This document shows, one piece after another, positions 14,519 through 23,211 of a stretch of DNA of 64,000 nt. The notes under the pieces were generated by a model. The model searched no databases, had not been told where the DNA came from, and worked only from the letters and a program-made list of their open reading frames with translations. The translations under genes and the position numbers were made by a program. The first letter of the stretch is position 1. Each line of letters begins with the position of its first letter. Source of the DNA: Jiangella sp. DSM 45060 (GTDB lineage: Bacteria; Actinomycetota; Actinomycetes; Jiangellales; Jiangellaceae); the NCBI RefSeq assembly GCF_900105175.1, contig NZ_LT629771.1, forward strand, positions 3,977,501-4,041,500. Direction: 5' to 3'.

Positions 14519-16177
14519 GTGAACCGCCCGCTCGTCACGCTGGTGAACCCGAATCTGGTGCACCCGCCCATCACGCCGTATGCGCTGGACATCCTCACCA
14601 CGTCACTCGAGGCCGCCGGCTTCGAGGTGGACGTGGTCGACCTGACGCTGGTGCGCGACCGGTGGCGGCACACCGTCGCGGCCTACTTCGGTGAGCACCG
14701 GCCGGTGCTGGTCGGCATGACCTTCCGGAACACGGACACGATCTACCCGCAGGAGCAACGCGTCTTCCTCGACTCCCACCGCGACATCGTGCGCGAGGTA
14801 CAGCGGTGGACGACGGCGCCGATCGTGGGCGGCGGGGTGGGGTTCTCGTCGATGCCGTTCGCGCTGGTCGACTGGTTCGGCATCGACTACGGCGTCAAGG
14901 GGCCGGGCGAGGTGACGCTGGTCGAGCTGGCGACGATGCTGGCCAACGACGACTCGCCGGCGAAGGTGCCCGGACTGATCATCAACCTCGGCCGCGGCGA
15001 CGTCCGGCAGATCCCGCACCGCACGCAGCTGACGGCGGACGGCCGGGTCGACCTGGTGAACCGGTCGACGCCGTACACGCGGCGCTCCGGCGTGCCGGAC
15101 AAGGTCGACAACCTCGCCTACTACGAGCGCGGCGGGCTGGGCAACATCCTGACGAAGAACGGCTGCACGTTCGCCTGCGCGCACTGCGTCGAGCCGGATG
15201 CCAAGGGCAACCGGTTCGCCCGCCGCGCCGAGGCTGCCGTCGTCGACGAGATGGAGCTGCTGACGGCGCAGGGCGTGCACGACCTGCACACGACCGACAG
15301 CGAGTTCAACCTCAACATCGCGCACAGCAAGGCGGTGCTGCGCGAGATCGTCCGGCGCAAGCGCACCGACCGGTACTCGCCGCTGCACGACCTGCGATTG
15401 TGGATCTACGTGCAGCCGGCGCCGTTCGACGAGGAGTACGCGGCGCTGCTGGCCGAGGCCGGCTGCGCGGGCATCAACGTCGCGCCCGACCACGTCCGCG
15501 ACGACGTCCTGAACGGCTGGAAGGTGACCGGCCGCGGCACCCGGTTCTACGGCTACGCCGACGTGCAGCGGCTGTGCGAGCTGGCGACGCGGTACGGGAT
15601 GCTGACGATGGTCGAGGCGCTGCTCGGCATGCCCGGCGAGACCGCCGAGACCATGCACGACTGCGTCGACGGCCTGCTCGCGCTGGACGCGACGGTGGTC
15701 GGCTTCACGCTCGGCCTCCGCGCGTTCCCGTACTCGCCGCTGGGCCGCGACCTCGCCGCCCGCAGCGGCGGCACCCGCGCCGTCCCCGGCCTGCAGTCCA
15801 ACACCGCGACGGCGCCGATCCTGCTGTCGACGCTGGAGCAGTGCCACAGCCGGGTGGAATACGAGCGGCAGTTCATGTTCGACCCGATGGGCGGGTTCCG
15901 GCCGGTGTACTACTTCTCCCCCGCGCTGCCCGAGGGCGCCCGGAACACCCGCTCCGGCGACCGCTGGCTGACCAGCCTCGAGCTGCTGTGGGAGTGGGTG
16001 CCGCTGCGCGACCGCCCGCGGGTCATGCTGCCGACGGCGCCCGGCCTGACGCCGGAGGACAACAACTACGCCGACAACCCGTTCCTGCTCCGGCTGACGG
16101 AACTGGGCTACAAGGGCGCCTTCTGGTCACACTGGCCGCTGCGCGCGGAGATCATGGGCGGCACCGTCCCGGCCTGA
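14519..16177 (+). CDS. B12-binding domain radical SAM enzyme (class B methyltransferase-like)
   Basis: This 552-residue protein has an N-terminal cobalamin-binding Rossmann domain (RPLVTLVNPNLVHPPITPYA to about residue 150, with VGMTFRNTDTIYP and VGGGVGFSSMPFALV) and a radical SAM barrel whose cluster cysteines are C216-x3-C220-x2-C223 (GCTFACAHC). The axial-His motif DxHxxG of classical B12 proteins is absent, as in several members of this class. The GTG start follows GGGGAGG six bases upstream and begins directly at the domain. Such enzymes usually methylate unactivated carbons of small molecules or peptides. Lying beside a tryptophanase-like gene, a tryptophan- or indole-derived substrate (as in TsrM) is an attractive but unproven guess. 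Confidence 0.85.
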   Translation: MNRPLVTLVNPNLVHPPITPYALDILTTSLEAAGFEVDVVDLTLVRDRWRHTVAAYFGEHRPVLVGMTFRNTDTIYPQEQRVFLDSHRDIVREVQRWTTAPIVGGGVGFSSMPFALVDWFGIDYGVKGPGEVTLVELATMLANDDSPAKVPGLIINLGRGDVRQIPHRTQLTADGRVDLVNRSTPYTRRSGVPDKVDNLAYYERGGLGNILTKNGCTFACAHCVEPDAKGNRFARRAEAAVVDEMELLTAQGVHDLHTTDSEFNLNIAHSKAVLREIVRRKRTDRYSPLHDLRLWIYVQPAPFDEEYAALLAEAGCAGINVAPDHVRDDVLNGWKVTGRGTRFYGYADVQRLCELATRYGMLTMVEALLGMPGETAETMHDCVDGLLALDATVVGFTLGLRAFPYSPLGRDLAARSGGTRAVPGLQSNTATAPILLSTLEQCHSRVEYERQFMFDPMGGFRPVYYFSPALPEGARNTRSGDRWLTSLELLWEWVPLRDRPRVMLPTAPGLTPEDNNYADNPFLLRLTELGYKGAFWSHWPLRAEIMGGTVPA

Positions 16178-16206
16178 ACCCGGTGACGGTGCCGCCTGAC
16201 CACGCT

Positions 16207-16410
16207 TCAGATGGTGCGGACGTTCTCCGCCTGCGGGCCCTTCTGGCCCTGGGTGATGTCGAACTCGACCCGGGCGTTGTCCTCGAGCGTGCGGAAGCCG
16301 CTGGATGCGATCGCGCTGTAGTGCACGAAGACGTCCGCGCCGCCACCGTCCTGTTCGATGAAGCCGAAGCCCTTCTCACCGTTGAACCACTTGACAGTGC
16401 CCTGCGCCAT
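16207..16410 (-). CDS. Cold-shock protein, CspA family
   Basis: The 67-residue protein is a single cold-shock domain: [20 protein letters not shown] and VFVHYSAI carry the RNP1 and RNP2 nucleic-acid-binding motifs, and [19 protein letters not shown] is the standard end. It binds single-stranded RNA or DNA as a chaperone. GAGGAGC before the ATG at 16410 is the ribosome-binding site, so the upstream in-frame residues are not part of it. It converges on the radical SAM gene. Confidence 0.97.
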   Translation of the reverse strand: MAQGTVKWFNGEKGFGFIEQDGGGADVFVHYSAIASSGFRTLEDNARVEFDITQGQKGPQAENVRTI

Positions 16411-16476
16411 GCTGTGTTGCTCCTCTTCGTGGGTAAGTCTCAACCGCCGCAGACCCTAGCACGCCGCTGACCGGCC

Positions 16477-17421
16477 CTATTGCTGCCGCTCCCGGGCGCG
16501 TCGCTTGCCCTCGCGCATGGCGGCGACCCGCGCGACGGGAATGGTGTGGCCTTCGTCGACGAGGTCGGAGGGGAGGCGCTGGGGCGCCGGCATGGCCGCG
16601 GCCCAGGGATCGTCGCCGCCGAGGAGGGAGGGGGCGGTGTGGACGGTGAAGTCGAGCGGGGAGACGGAGTCGAGGCGGTCCCAGCCGACCGGGAACGAGA
16701 CCGGCAGGCCCGGCCGCAGCCGCGGGCTGTACGCCGCGACGACGGTGGCGCCGCCGGCCCGGGTGGAGTCGAGGAACACCTTGCCGTCGCGGTCGTCCTT
16801 GATGTACGCCGTGGTGGCCAGCGCGGGGTCGAGCCGCTCGGCGCGGGCGGCCAGCGCGCGCGTGGCGGCGGCGACGTCCTCGTGGGAGTGCGGCTCGAGC
16901 GGCACGAAGATGTGCACGCCCTTCGAGCCGCTGGTCTTCACCGCGCCGGCCAGGCCGTCGTTCTCGAGGGCGCGGCGGACGAGGTGGGCGGCGGCCGCGG
17001 CGACGGCGAACGGCTCGCCCTCGGGCGGGTCGATGTCCATGATGAGGTGTGTGGGGACGTCCCACCGCTCGGCCAGCACCAGCGTCGGGTGGTACTCGAC
17101 GGCCCGCTGGTTGGCGAACCACAGCAGCGTGCGGCGGTCGTTGCACAGCGCGTACGACACCTCGCGCTTGGACGCCTGCGCCCACAGCTTGACGGTCGGG
17201 ATCCAGGACGGCGCGTACTTGGGCACGTTCTTCTGCATGAAGCCGGGCTGCCCGGGCCGGACCCGGACCACCGACAGCGGCCGGCCGGCCAATCCCGGCA
17301 GCAACCGCTCGTGCACGGCGTCGAGGTAGTCGACGAGGTCGCGCTTGGTGGCACCGTCGTCGGACAGCGGCTGGTCGAGGTGGGTCAGCGGGACGCCGTC
17401 GCGTTCCTCGTCGGCGCTCAT
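16477..17421 (-). CDS. ligD: Stand-alone LigD-type polymerase (AEP primase) domain
   Basis: The 314-residue protein matches the polymerase module of the NHEJ enzyme LigD without ligase or nuclease modules. Metal-binding acidic residues are seen in HLIMDIDPPEGEPF, the nucleotide-binding segment in KTSGSKGVHIFVPL, and a third acidic site near FLDSTRAGGATVVAAYSPR. It fills gaps with ribo- or deoxyribonucleotides at double-strand breaks in partnership with Ku and a ligase. No Ku or ligase gene is in the window. It lies 9 bp from an aldose epimerase gene on the same strand, so the two may be co-transcribed by chance. Confidence 0.92.
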   Translation of the reverse strand: MSADEERDGVPLTHLDQPLSDDGATKRDLVDYLDAVHERLLPGLAGRPLSVVRVRPGQPGFMQKNVPKYAPSWIPTVKLWAQASKREVSYALCNDRRTLLWFANQRAVEYHPTLVLAERWDVPTHLIMDIDPPEGEPFAVAAAAAHLVRRALENDGLAGAVKTSGSKGVHIFVPLEPHSHEDVAAATRALAARAERLDPALATTAYIKDDRDGKVFLDSTRAGGATVVAAYSPRLRPGLPVSFPVGWDRLDSVSPLDFTVHTAPSLLGGDDPWAAAMPAPQRLPSDLVDEGHTIPVARVAAMREGKRRARERQQ

Positions 17422-17430
17422 GGAGCCAAC

Positions 17431-18330
17431 CTATCCCGCGACGAGGCGCACACCCCAGGTGAGCGTCCACGTCTCGTCGGGCAGCAGCCAGCGCAGCGCC
17501 TCGCCGGTGCGCAGCGCGTTCGGCGGCGCCGTCATCGGCTCGACGGCGACGGCGTCGACGGGGCCGTCGGGGCCCGGGAAGTAGTCGGTGACCCACAGCT
17601 GGACGTAGCCGAACGCGGGCTCCTGCCACAGCTCCAGAGTGCGGCCGTCGGGCGCCCGCAGCGACGTGGTGACGACGCCGCCGGCGACGTCGAGGTCGGT
17701 GAAGCAGCCGTGCGCCGTCCCCTCGCCGGGCCGGACGCCGCCGCGCAGGTCGTGTCCGGTGCCGGTGACGTCGAACGTGCCGGTGGGGATGCTCCGCTCG
17801 TCCAGGTGGAAGGCCCGGCCGGCGGGCAGGGTGAGGGTGAGGTCGCGCGCGGGCACGTCGCCGATGCGCAGGTACGGATGCGCCCCGACGGCGACGGGCG
17901 CGGGCCCGCCGCCGGCGTTGCGGATGCGGTGCCTGACGTTGACGCCGTCGGGCGTCAGCTGGTACTCGACGGAGGTGTCCAGCGTGAACGGGTAGCCCGC
18001 CTGCGGCGTGATCGGCGCGGCCAGCGTGACGGACGCGGCGCCGCCGCCGGCCTGGGAGTAGCGGGTGGTCAGCAGCAGGCCGTGGACGGCGTGCCCGGCG
18101 GCCTCGGTGATGTTCAGTTGCTGCTCGACCCCGGCGTAGTTCCAGCGGCCGCCGTCGACCCGGTTGGGCCAGGGCACGAGGACGGCACCGGCGGCCAGCG
18201 GCGGCGGGCCGAAGGCGGTGTGCGGCTCGATCAGCTCGGTGCCGCCGACGGTCAGCGAGCGCAGCGCCGCCGCGAATTCGGACACGACCGCACGGGTGTC
18301 GCCGAGCTGGATCGCATGGGTGCTGTCCAC
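17431..18330 (-). CDS. Aldose 1-epimerase (mutarotase) family protein
   Basis: A 299-residue galactose-mutarotase-fold protein. Typical blocks are GAVLVPWPNRVDGGRW, GHAVHGLLLTTRYS with the catalytic His, VGAHPYLRIG with the second His, and a late acidic residue in AVAVEPMTAPPNALRTG (general base Glu). It interconverts alpha and beta anomers of aldoses. The start is GTG 18330. It diverges from the amidohydrolase gene across 96 bp. Confidence 0.93.
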   Translation of the reverse strand: MDSTHAIQLGDTRAVVSEFAAALRSLTVGGTELIEPHTAFGPPPLAAGAVLVPWPNRVDGGRWNYAGVEQQLNITEAAGHAVHGLLLTTRYSQAGGGAASVTLAAPITPQAGYPFTLDTSVEYQLTPDGVNVRHRIRNAGGGPAPVAVGAHPYLRIGDVPARDLTLTLPAGRAFHLDERSIPTGTFDVTGTGHDLRGGVRPGEGTAHGCFTDLDVAGGVVTTSLRAPDGRTLELWQEPAFGYVQLWVTDYFPGPDGPVDAVAVEPMTAPPNALRTGEALRWLLPDETWTLTWGVRLVAG

Positions 18331-18426
18331 GGGCTCTCCTCGCTCAGGTGACGGTGCCGGCCGCGGTCACTGTAGCCGGGCGCCCGATAGCCTGCCCGCG
18401 ACGCCATCGACGCACGGAGGCCACGC

Positions 18427-19257
18427 ATGCCGCTGATCGACGCGCACCAGCACTTCTGGGACCCGTCGGCGGTCGCGTATCCGTGGATGGACCCGGCCGA
18501 CACCGTCATCCACCGCCGCTACGGCCCGGAGCACCTGGCGCCGCTGCTGGAGCGGCACGGCATCGCCGGGACGGTGCTGGTGCAGTCGGCCGACAGCGAC
18601 GAGGACACCGACGCGATGTTCGCCGTCGCCGCGGGGTTCCCGGCCGTGCTCGGCGTCGTCGGGTACGTGCCGCTGGACGACCCGGCGCGGGCCGCGGACC
18701 GGCTCGCCGAGCTGGCGGCGCGGCCCGGCTTCGTGGGCGTGCGCAACCTCATCCACGACCGGCCGGACCCCGACTGGCTGCTGCGTCCCGAGGTGATCGA
18801 CGGGCTGCGGCTGCTGGAGCGCGCGGACGTCCCGTTCGACCTGGTCGCGGTGCTCCCCCGGCACCTCGAGGTGCTGCTGGAGCTGAGCGAGCGGCTGCCT
18901 GAGCTGCGCGTCGTCGTCGACCACCTGGCCGCGCCGCCGTTCGGCGCCGACCCCGGGCCGTGGCGCGAGCGGCTGGCCGCGGTCGCGGCGAACCCGCGGG
19001 TGCACGCGAAGGTGTCCGGCCTGTACCCCGCGCCCGGCACCGACCTGCGCCCGTGGATCGACACCGCGATCGAGCTGTTCGGCCCGGACCGCCTGATGCT
19101 GGGCAGCGACTGGCCGATCGCCGAGCGGGCCGGCGGGTTCGACCCGGTGTGGTCGGCGCTCGTCGCGGTCGTCGACGGGTACGGGCCGGAGGTCGCGACA
19201 CCGCTGCGGTCGGTGACGGCCAGGCGCTTCTACGGGCTCGGCGAGGGCGCACGGTGA
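18427..19257 (+). CDS. Amidohydrolase-2 family protein (L-fuconolactonase-like)
   Basis: A 276-residue TIM-barrel metal hydrolase. The HxH motif is in LIDAHQHFWDP, a family Arg segment in GVRNLIHD, a catalytic His in VVVDHLAAPPF, Lys in VHAKVSGLY, and the final Asp in MLGSDWPIA. HQHFWDP is typical of the L-fuconolactone and L-rhamnono-lactone hydrolase branch. GGAGG precedes the ATG. With the neighbouring mutarotase it suggests a deoxy-hexose lactone step; the exact lactone is not determined. Confidence 0.87.
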   Translation: MPLIDAHQHFWDPSAVAYPWMDPADTVIHRRYGPEHLAPLLERHGIAGTVLVQSADSDEDTDAMFAVAAGFPAVLGVVGYVPLDDPARAADRLAELAARPGFVGVRNLIHDRPDPDWLLRPEVIDGLRLLERADVPFDLVAVLPRHLEVLLELSERLPELRVVVDHLAAPPFGADPGPWRERLAAVAANPRVHAKVSGLYPAPGTDLRPWIDTAIELFGPDRLMLGSDWPIAERAGGFDPVWSALVAVVDGYGPEVATPLRSVTARRFYGLGEGAR

Positions 19258-19299
19258 GGCCCCGTACCGGTGGCCGGCGGGGCCTCGTCGCTGCTCGGG

Positions 19300-19305
19300 T
19301 AGTTT
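19300..19305 (+). promoter_or_regulatory. -10 box TAGTTT six bases before a start codon (leaderless type)
   Basis: TAGTTT fits the TAnnnT consensus and is followed by six bases and the ATG of the M3 peptidase gene. Transcription would begin at or next to the A of ATG. No ribosome-binding site is present, in keeping with this. Confidence 0.55.
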
Positions 19306-19311
19306 TCCCGT

Positions 19312-21354
19312 ATGCAGAATCCCGCGGAAGAGCAGAACCCGTTCGACACGATCAGTGAGCTGCCCTACCGGCTGCCGCCGTTCGACCGCATCGAGAACGC
19401 CCACTACCGTCCGGCGTTCGAGCGCGGCATGTCCGACCAGCGGGCCGAGGTCGAGGCCATCGCCACCGACCCGGAACCGCCGACGTTCGAGAACACGGTC
19501 GTGGCGCTCGAACGCTCGGGGCAACTGCTGCAGCGGGTGGCCGCGGTGTTCTTCAACCAGGCGTCGTCCGACAGCGACGACGAGATCCAGGCCATCCAGG
19601 CCGAGGTGTCGCCGAAGCTGGCGGCACACTCCGACGCCATTCACCTCGACGGACGGCTGTTCGCGCGCATCGACGCGCTGCTGGCGTCGGCCGACGACCT
19701 CGACGCCGAGTCGCGGCGGCTGCTGGAGCGCACCCACCTCGCCTTCGTCCGCGCCGGCGCCGGGCTGAGCGCCGAGCAGCAGGAGCGACTGCGCGCCGTC
19801 AACGAGGAGCTGTCCGGCCTCGAGACGGCGTTCCAGAACAAGCTGCTGGCCGACACCAACGCCTCCGCCGTCGTCGTCGACGACGCCGCGCAGCTGGCCG
19901 GGCTGTCCGCCGACGCCGTCACGGCCGCCGCCGAGACCGCCCGCGAGCGCGGCCTCGACGGCAAGTACGTCATCACGCTGGTGCTGCCCAGCGGCCAGCC
20001 GGTGCTGACGTCGCTGACCGACCGCGGGCTGCGCGAGCGCATCCACCGCGCGTCCGTCGGCCGCGGCGCCAACGGCAACGAGCACGACACCCGCGAGACG
20101 GCCGCGCGCATCGCGACGCTGCGGGCCGAGCGGGCCGCCCTGTTCGGCCACCCCGACCACGCGACGTACGTGCTCGAGGACCGCACCGCGAAGACCCCGG
20201 CCGCCGTCCACGACATGCTCGGCAAGCTGACCCCGGCCGCCGTCGCCAACGCGCACGCCGAGGCGGCCCAGCTGCAGGCCGCCATCGGCGACGAGTTCGA
20301 GCTGCGGGCGTGGGACTGGGCGCACTACTCCGACCAGGTGCGGCGCGCGACGTACGACATCGACGCCGCCGAGCTGCGGCCGTACTTCGAGCTGAACCGC
20401 GTGCTGCGCGACGGCGTCTTCTTCGCCGCCGAGAAGCTGTACGGGCTGACGTTCACCGAGCGCGACGACCTCGTCGCCCACCACCCCGACGCCCGCGTCT
20501 TCGAGGTGTTCAACGCCGACGGCAGCGGGCTGGGCCTGTTCATCGGCGACTTCTTCACCCGCGACTCCAAACGCGGCGGCGCCTGGATGAACTCGTTCGT
20601 CGACCAGTCCGCGCTGCAGGGCACCCAGGCCGTCGTCGTCAACAACCTCAACATCGTCAAGCCGCCGGCCGGCGAGCTCGCGCTGCTGACGTTCGACGAG
20701 GTCAACACGATGTTCCACGAGTTCGGCCACGCCCTGCACGGCCTGTTCTCCGACGTCACGTACCCGACCTTCTCCGGCACCCACGTGCTGCGCGACTTCG
20801 TCGAGTTCCCGTCGCAGGTCAACGAGATGTGGGCGGTCTGGCCGGAGGTGCTGGCCAACTACGCCGTCCATCACGAGACCGGCGCGCCGCTGCCGCAGGA
20901 CCTCGTGCGGCGGCTGCTCGACTCCCAGATCTGGGGTGAGGGCTTCGCGACGACGGAGTACCTGGCGGCGACGCTGCTCGACCTCGCGTGGCACGAGCTC
21001 CCGGCCGGGACCGTCGTCGACGACCCGCTGGCGTTCGAGGCGGCCGCGCTCGAGCGGGCCGGCGTCGCGTTGGACGCCGTGCCGCCGCGCTACCGCACGT
21101 CGTACTTCGCGCACATCTTCGCCGGCGGCTACAGCGCGGGCTACTACTCCTACATCTGGAGCGAGGTGCTCGACGCCGACACCGTCGAGTGGTTCAAGGA
21201 GAATGGCGGCCTGCGGCGCGAGAACGGCGACCACTTCCGGCGCACGCTGCTCTCCCGCGGCGGCAGCGTCGACGCCATGCAGGCCTTCCGCGACTTCCGC
21301 GGCCGCGACCCGCAGATCGAGCCGCTGCTGGTCCGCCGCGGGCTCACCCAGTAG
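19312..21354 (+). CDS. M3-family metallopeptidase (peptidyl-dipeptidase Dcp/oligopeptidase A type)
   Basis: A 680-residue cytoplasmic zinc peptidase of the thimet-oligopeptidase family. The HExxH zinc motif is in TMFHEFGHALHGLFSDVTYP (about residues 467-486), with the third ligand Glu further on in RDFVEFPSQVNEMW. The helical N-terminal half and length match Dcp-like enzymes. It degrades short peptides. No signal peptide is present. The gene appears to be leaderless, with TAGTTT six bases before the ATG. Confidence 0.95.
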   Translation: MQNPAEEQNPFDTISELPYRLPPFDRIENAHYRPAFERGMSDQRAEVEAIATDPEPPTFENTVVALERSGQLLQRVAAVFFNQASSDSDDEIQAIQAEVSPKLAAHSDAIHLDGRLFARIDALLASADDLDAESRRLLERTHLAFVRAGAGLSAEQQERLRAVNEELSGLETAFQNKLLADTNASAVVVDDAAQLAGLSADAVTAAAETARERGLDGKYVITLVLPSGQPVLTSLTDRGLRERIHRASVGRGANGNEHDTRETAARIATLRAERAALFGHPDHATYVLEDRTAKTPAAVHDMLGKLTPAAVANAHAEAAQLQAAIGDEFELRAWDWAHYSDQVRRATYDIDAAELRPYFELNRVLRDGVFFAAEKLYGLTFTERDDLVAHHPDARVFEVFNADGSGLGLFIGDFFTRDSKRGGAWMNSFVDQSALQGTQAVVVNNLNIVKPPAGELALLTFDEVNTMFHEFGHALHGLFSDVTYPTFSGTHVLRDFVEFPSQVNEMWAVWPEVLANYAVHHETGAPLPQDLVRRLLDSQIWGEGFATTEYLAATLLDLAWHELPAGTVVDDPLAFEAAALERAGVALDAVPPRYRTSYFAHIFAGGYSAGYYSYIWSEVLDADTVEWFKENGGLRRENGDHFRRTLLSRGGSVDAMQAFRDFRGRDPQIEPLLVRRGLTQ

Positions 21355-21359
21355 GCACG

Positions 21360-21365
21360 TAGGGT
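21360..21365 (+). promoter_or_regulatory. -10 box TAGGGT six bases before a start codon (leaderless type)
   Basis: TAGGGT overlaps the end of the peptidase gene by position only slightly downstream of its stop, and is followed by CGGGGC and the ATG at 21372. Same geometry as at 19300. Confidence 0.5.
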
Positions 21366-21371
21366 CGGGGC

Positions 21372-22187
21372 ATGGACAGCGTACGCATGGTGGAGCAGTG
21401 GCCGGCCGGGCACGCGGCGACGGCGGTCGTGCGCGCCGACGGCAGCCTGGCCGGCGCGCACGGCGACCAGCAGCGGCAGTTCCGGCTGGCGTCGGTGACG
21501 AAGCCGCTCACCGCGTACGCCGCGCTCATCGCCGTCGAGGAGGGCGCGGTGCACCTCGACGACCCCGCGGGTCCCGAGGGCTCCACCGTCGCGCACCTGC
21601 TGGCGCACGCGTCCGGGCTGGCCTTCGACGAGCACAAGGCGGCCTGGGCGCCCGGCCGGCGGCGGCTCTACTCCAACTCCGGGTTCGAGCAGCTGGCCGA
21701 CCACGTCGCCAAGCGCTCCGGCATCCCGTTCGCCGACTACGTCCGCGACGGCCTGCTCGGTCCGCTCGGCATGACCGGCACGGTGTTCGAGGGGTCGCCG
21801 GCGTCGGGGGCACGGTCGACGGTGGCTGACCTCGCGCGGTTCGTCGCCGAGCTCATGGCGCCGGCCCTGCTCGACCCGGCCACCGTCGAGCAGGCCACGA
21901 CGGTGCGGTTCCCCGGACTGGACGGCGTGCTGCCCGGGTACGGCATGCAGCGGCCGAACGACTGGGGGCTGGGCTTCGACATCCGCGACGGCAAGTCGCC
22001 GCACTGGACCGGCGCCACCAACTCGCCGCGCACGTACGGCCACTTCGGCCAGGCGGGCACGTTCCTCTGGGTCGACCCCGACCTCGGTGCCGCCTGCGTC
22101 GCGCTGGCCGACCGCGACTTCGGCACCTGGGCGGCGGAGGCCTGGCCGCCCTACAGCGACGCGGTCGTCGCCGAGCTGCGGGCCTGA
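21372..22187 (+). CDS. Serine hydrolase, beta-lactamase/penicillin-binding-protein fold
   Basis: A 271-residue class C beta-lactamase-like hydrolase. The catalytic SxxK is S41-V-T-K in FRLASVTKPLTAYAAL, the YxN motif is in RRLYSNSGFEQLADH at Y100, and a HxG motif is in YGHFGQAGTFLWVDP. No signal peptide is visible, so it probably acts in the cytoplasm as an esterase or peptidase. Substrate unknown. It has its own leaderless-type promoter. The Rpn-family gene converges on it. Confidence 0.9.
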   Translation: MDSVRMVEQWPAGHAATAVVRADGSLAGAHGDQQRQFRLASVTKPLTAYAALIAVEEGAVHLDDPAGPEGSTVAHLLAHASGLAFDEHKAAWAPGRRRLYSNSGFEQLADHVAKRSGIPFADYVRDGLLGPLGMTGTVFEGSPASGARSTVADLARFVAELMAPALLDPATVEQATTVRFPGLDGVLPGYGMQRPNDWGLGFDIRDGKSPHWTGATNSPRTYGHFGQAGTFLWVDPDLGAACVALADRDFGTWAAEAWPPYSDAVVAELRA

Positions 22188-22192
22188 CGCCC

Positions 22193-23158
22193 CTACAGGA
22201 CGTCGCCGAGGGTGTCGGCGGTGAGGACGCGGGCGGTCCAGCTCTCCAGCTGCGCGCTGGAGGCGGCGTGCACGGTGTCGAGGGTGCTCTGTGCGAGCGG
22301 GCCGAACTTGAGGGTCAGCAGCTGGACGAGAGCCTCGGCGCGACCTTCGGCGCGGCCGCGGACCTCACCTTCGGCGCGGAGCATGTCGGCAGTGGTCACG
22401 TATGCCTCCTCCTCTTCTGGTCCTAGTTGCGTGAACAGCTGGTGCAGTTGATCGGCAGGCGTCTCGCCTACGGTCTCAATGTACGTCAGCAGTGCGAGAA
22501 AGTCGTCGATGCCGCCCGCGCGGGTCAGGATCTGGCGCAGGTCGTCGGCCCAGTCCCGCAGGTCGTCGTCGAGACGGGGATTGCCGGCGGCGATCTTGAG
22601 CAGCAGCAGCGCGATCCGGGCGGGTGGAGTGAGTGGCCGAGCCCGCAGCGCCCGCCGGTCGAGACGGGCCAAGTCGTCGAGCAGGAAGCGGAACCGGGGC
22701 AGGTGCTCCCGGGCCGCGTCGATGACCTCACCGTCGAGATCGAGCACATCCACGATGTCGGCCGGGCCACTCCACGGGCGGCGGTTGTGGTGCACGACCA
22801 GCGGGATCACCGCGGGCAGGCGGGTCGCATCGGGATGCTCGGCGAGGTACCGCTCCCAGATGCGCACGACGTAGCGGAGCATCCGGAACGGCATCAGCGG
22901 ATCGGTGCTGCTCTGGTGTTCGATCAGGACATAGAGGAACGCCTCGCGCCCCTCGACGGGTGCGGTGAACAACAGGTCGGAGTGCCGCCAGCGCAGCGCA
23001 GCGTCGACGAAGCTGCCGGAGACTCGGGCCAGCCGGTCGAGGTCGAGCCGGTCGGCCACACCGGCCGGCAGGACCGCACGCAGCTGTGATGCGGCGTTGA
23101 CGGGTTCACCGAGGACCCGTCGAAACACCGCATCGTGCGGATTCGGCTGACTGGACAT
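22193..23158 (-). CDS. Rpn-family recombination-promoting nuclease / putative transposase
   Basis: A 321-residue PD-(D/E)xK protein of the Rpn (Transposase_31) family. NPHDAVFRRVLGEPVNAA opens the domain, the catalytic Asp is in HSDLLFTAPVEGREAFLYVL, and ExQ in LIEHQSSTDP; PAVIPLVVHHNRRPW is a family hallmark. A C-terminal RGRAEGRAEALVQLLTLKFG segment is typical. Family members nick or cut DNA and promote recA-independent recombination. The ATG at 23158 is chosen because the domain begins there and the longer frame is not conserved-looking. There are no IS ends around it. Confidence 0.9.
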   Translation of the reverse strand: MSSQPNPHDAVFRRVLGEPVNAASQLRAVLPAGVADRLDLDRLARVSGSFVDAALRWRHSDLLFTAPVEGREAFLYVLIEHQSSTDPLMPFRMLRYVVRIWERYLAEHPDATRLPAVIPLVVHHNRRPWSGPADIVDVLDLDGEVIDAAREHLPRFRFLLDDLARLDRRALRARPLTPPARIALLLLKIAAGNPRLDDDLRDWADDLRQILTRAGGIDDFLALLTYIETVGETPADQLHQLFTQLGPEEEEAYVTTADMLRAEGEVRGRAEGRAEALVQLLTLKFGPLAQSTLDTVHAASSAQLESWTARVLTADTLGDVL

Positions 23159-23211
23159 GGTGGGAAAGGTACGGGGCGGGACTGACAGGGTCGGGCCGCG
23201 GCTAGGGCAGA

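Noticed and set aside
18367-21234. 955-codon open frame on the minus strand
   Set aside because: Antisense to the amidohydrolase and M3 peptidase genes, both of which have clear motifs.
22193-23158. Insertion sequence built on the Rpn-family gene
   Set aside because: The gene is related to putative transposases, but no terminal inverted repeats or target duplication flank it.
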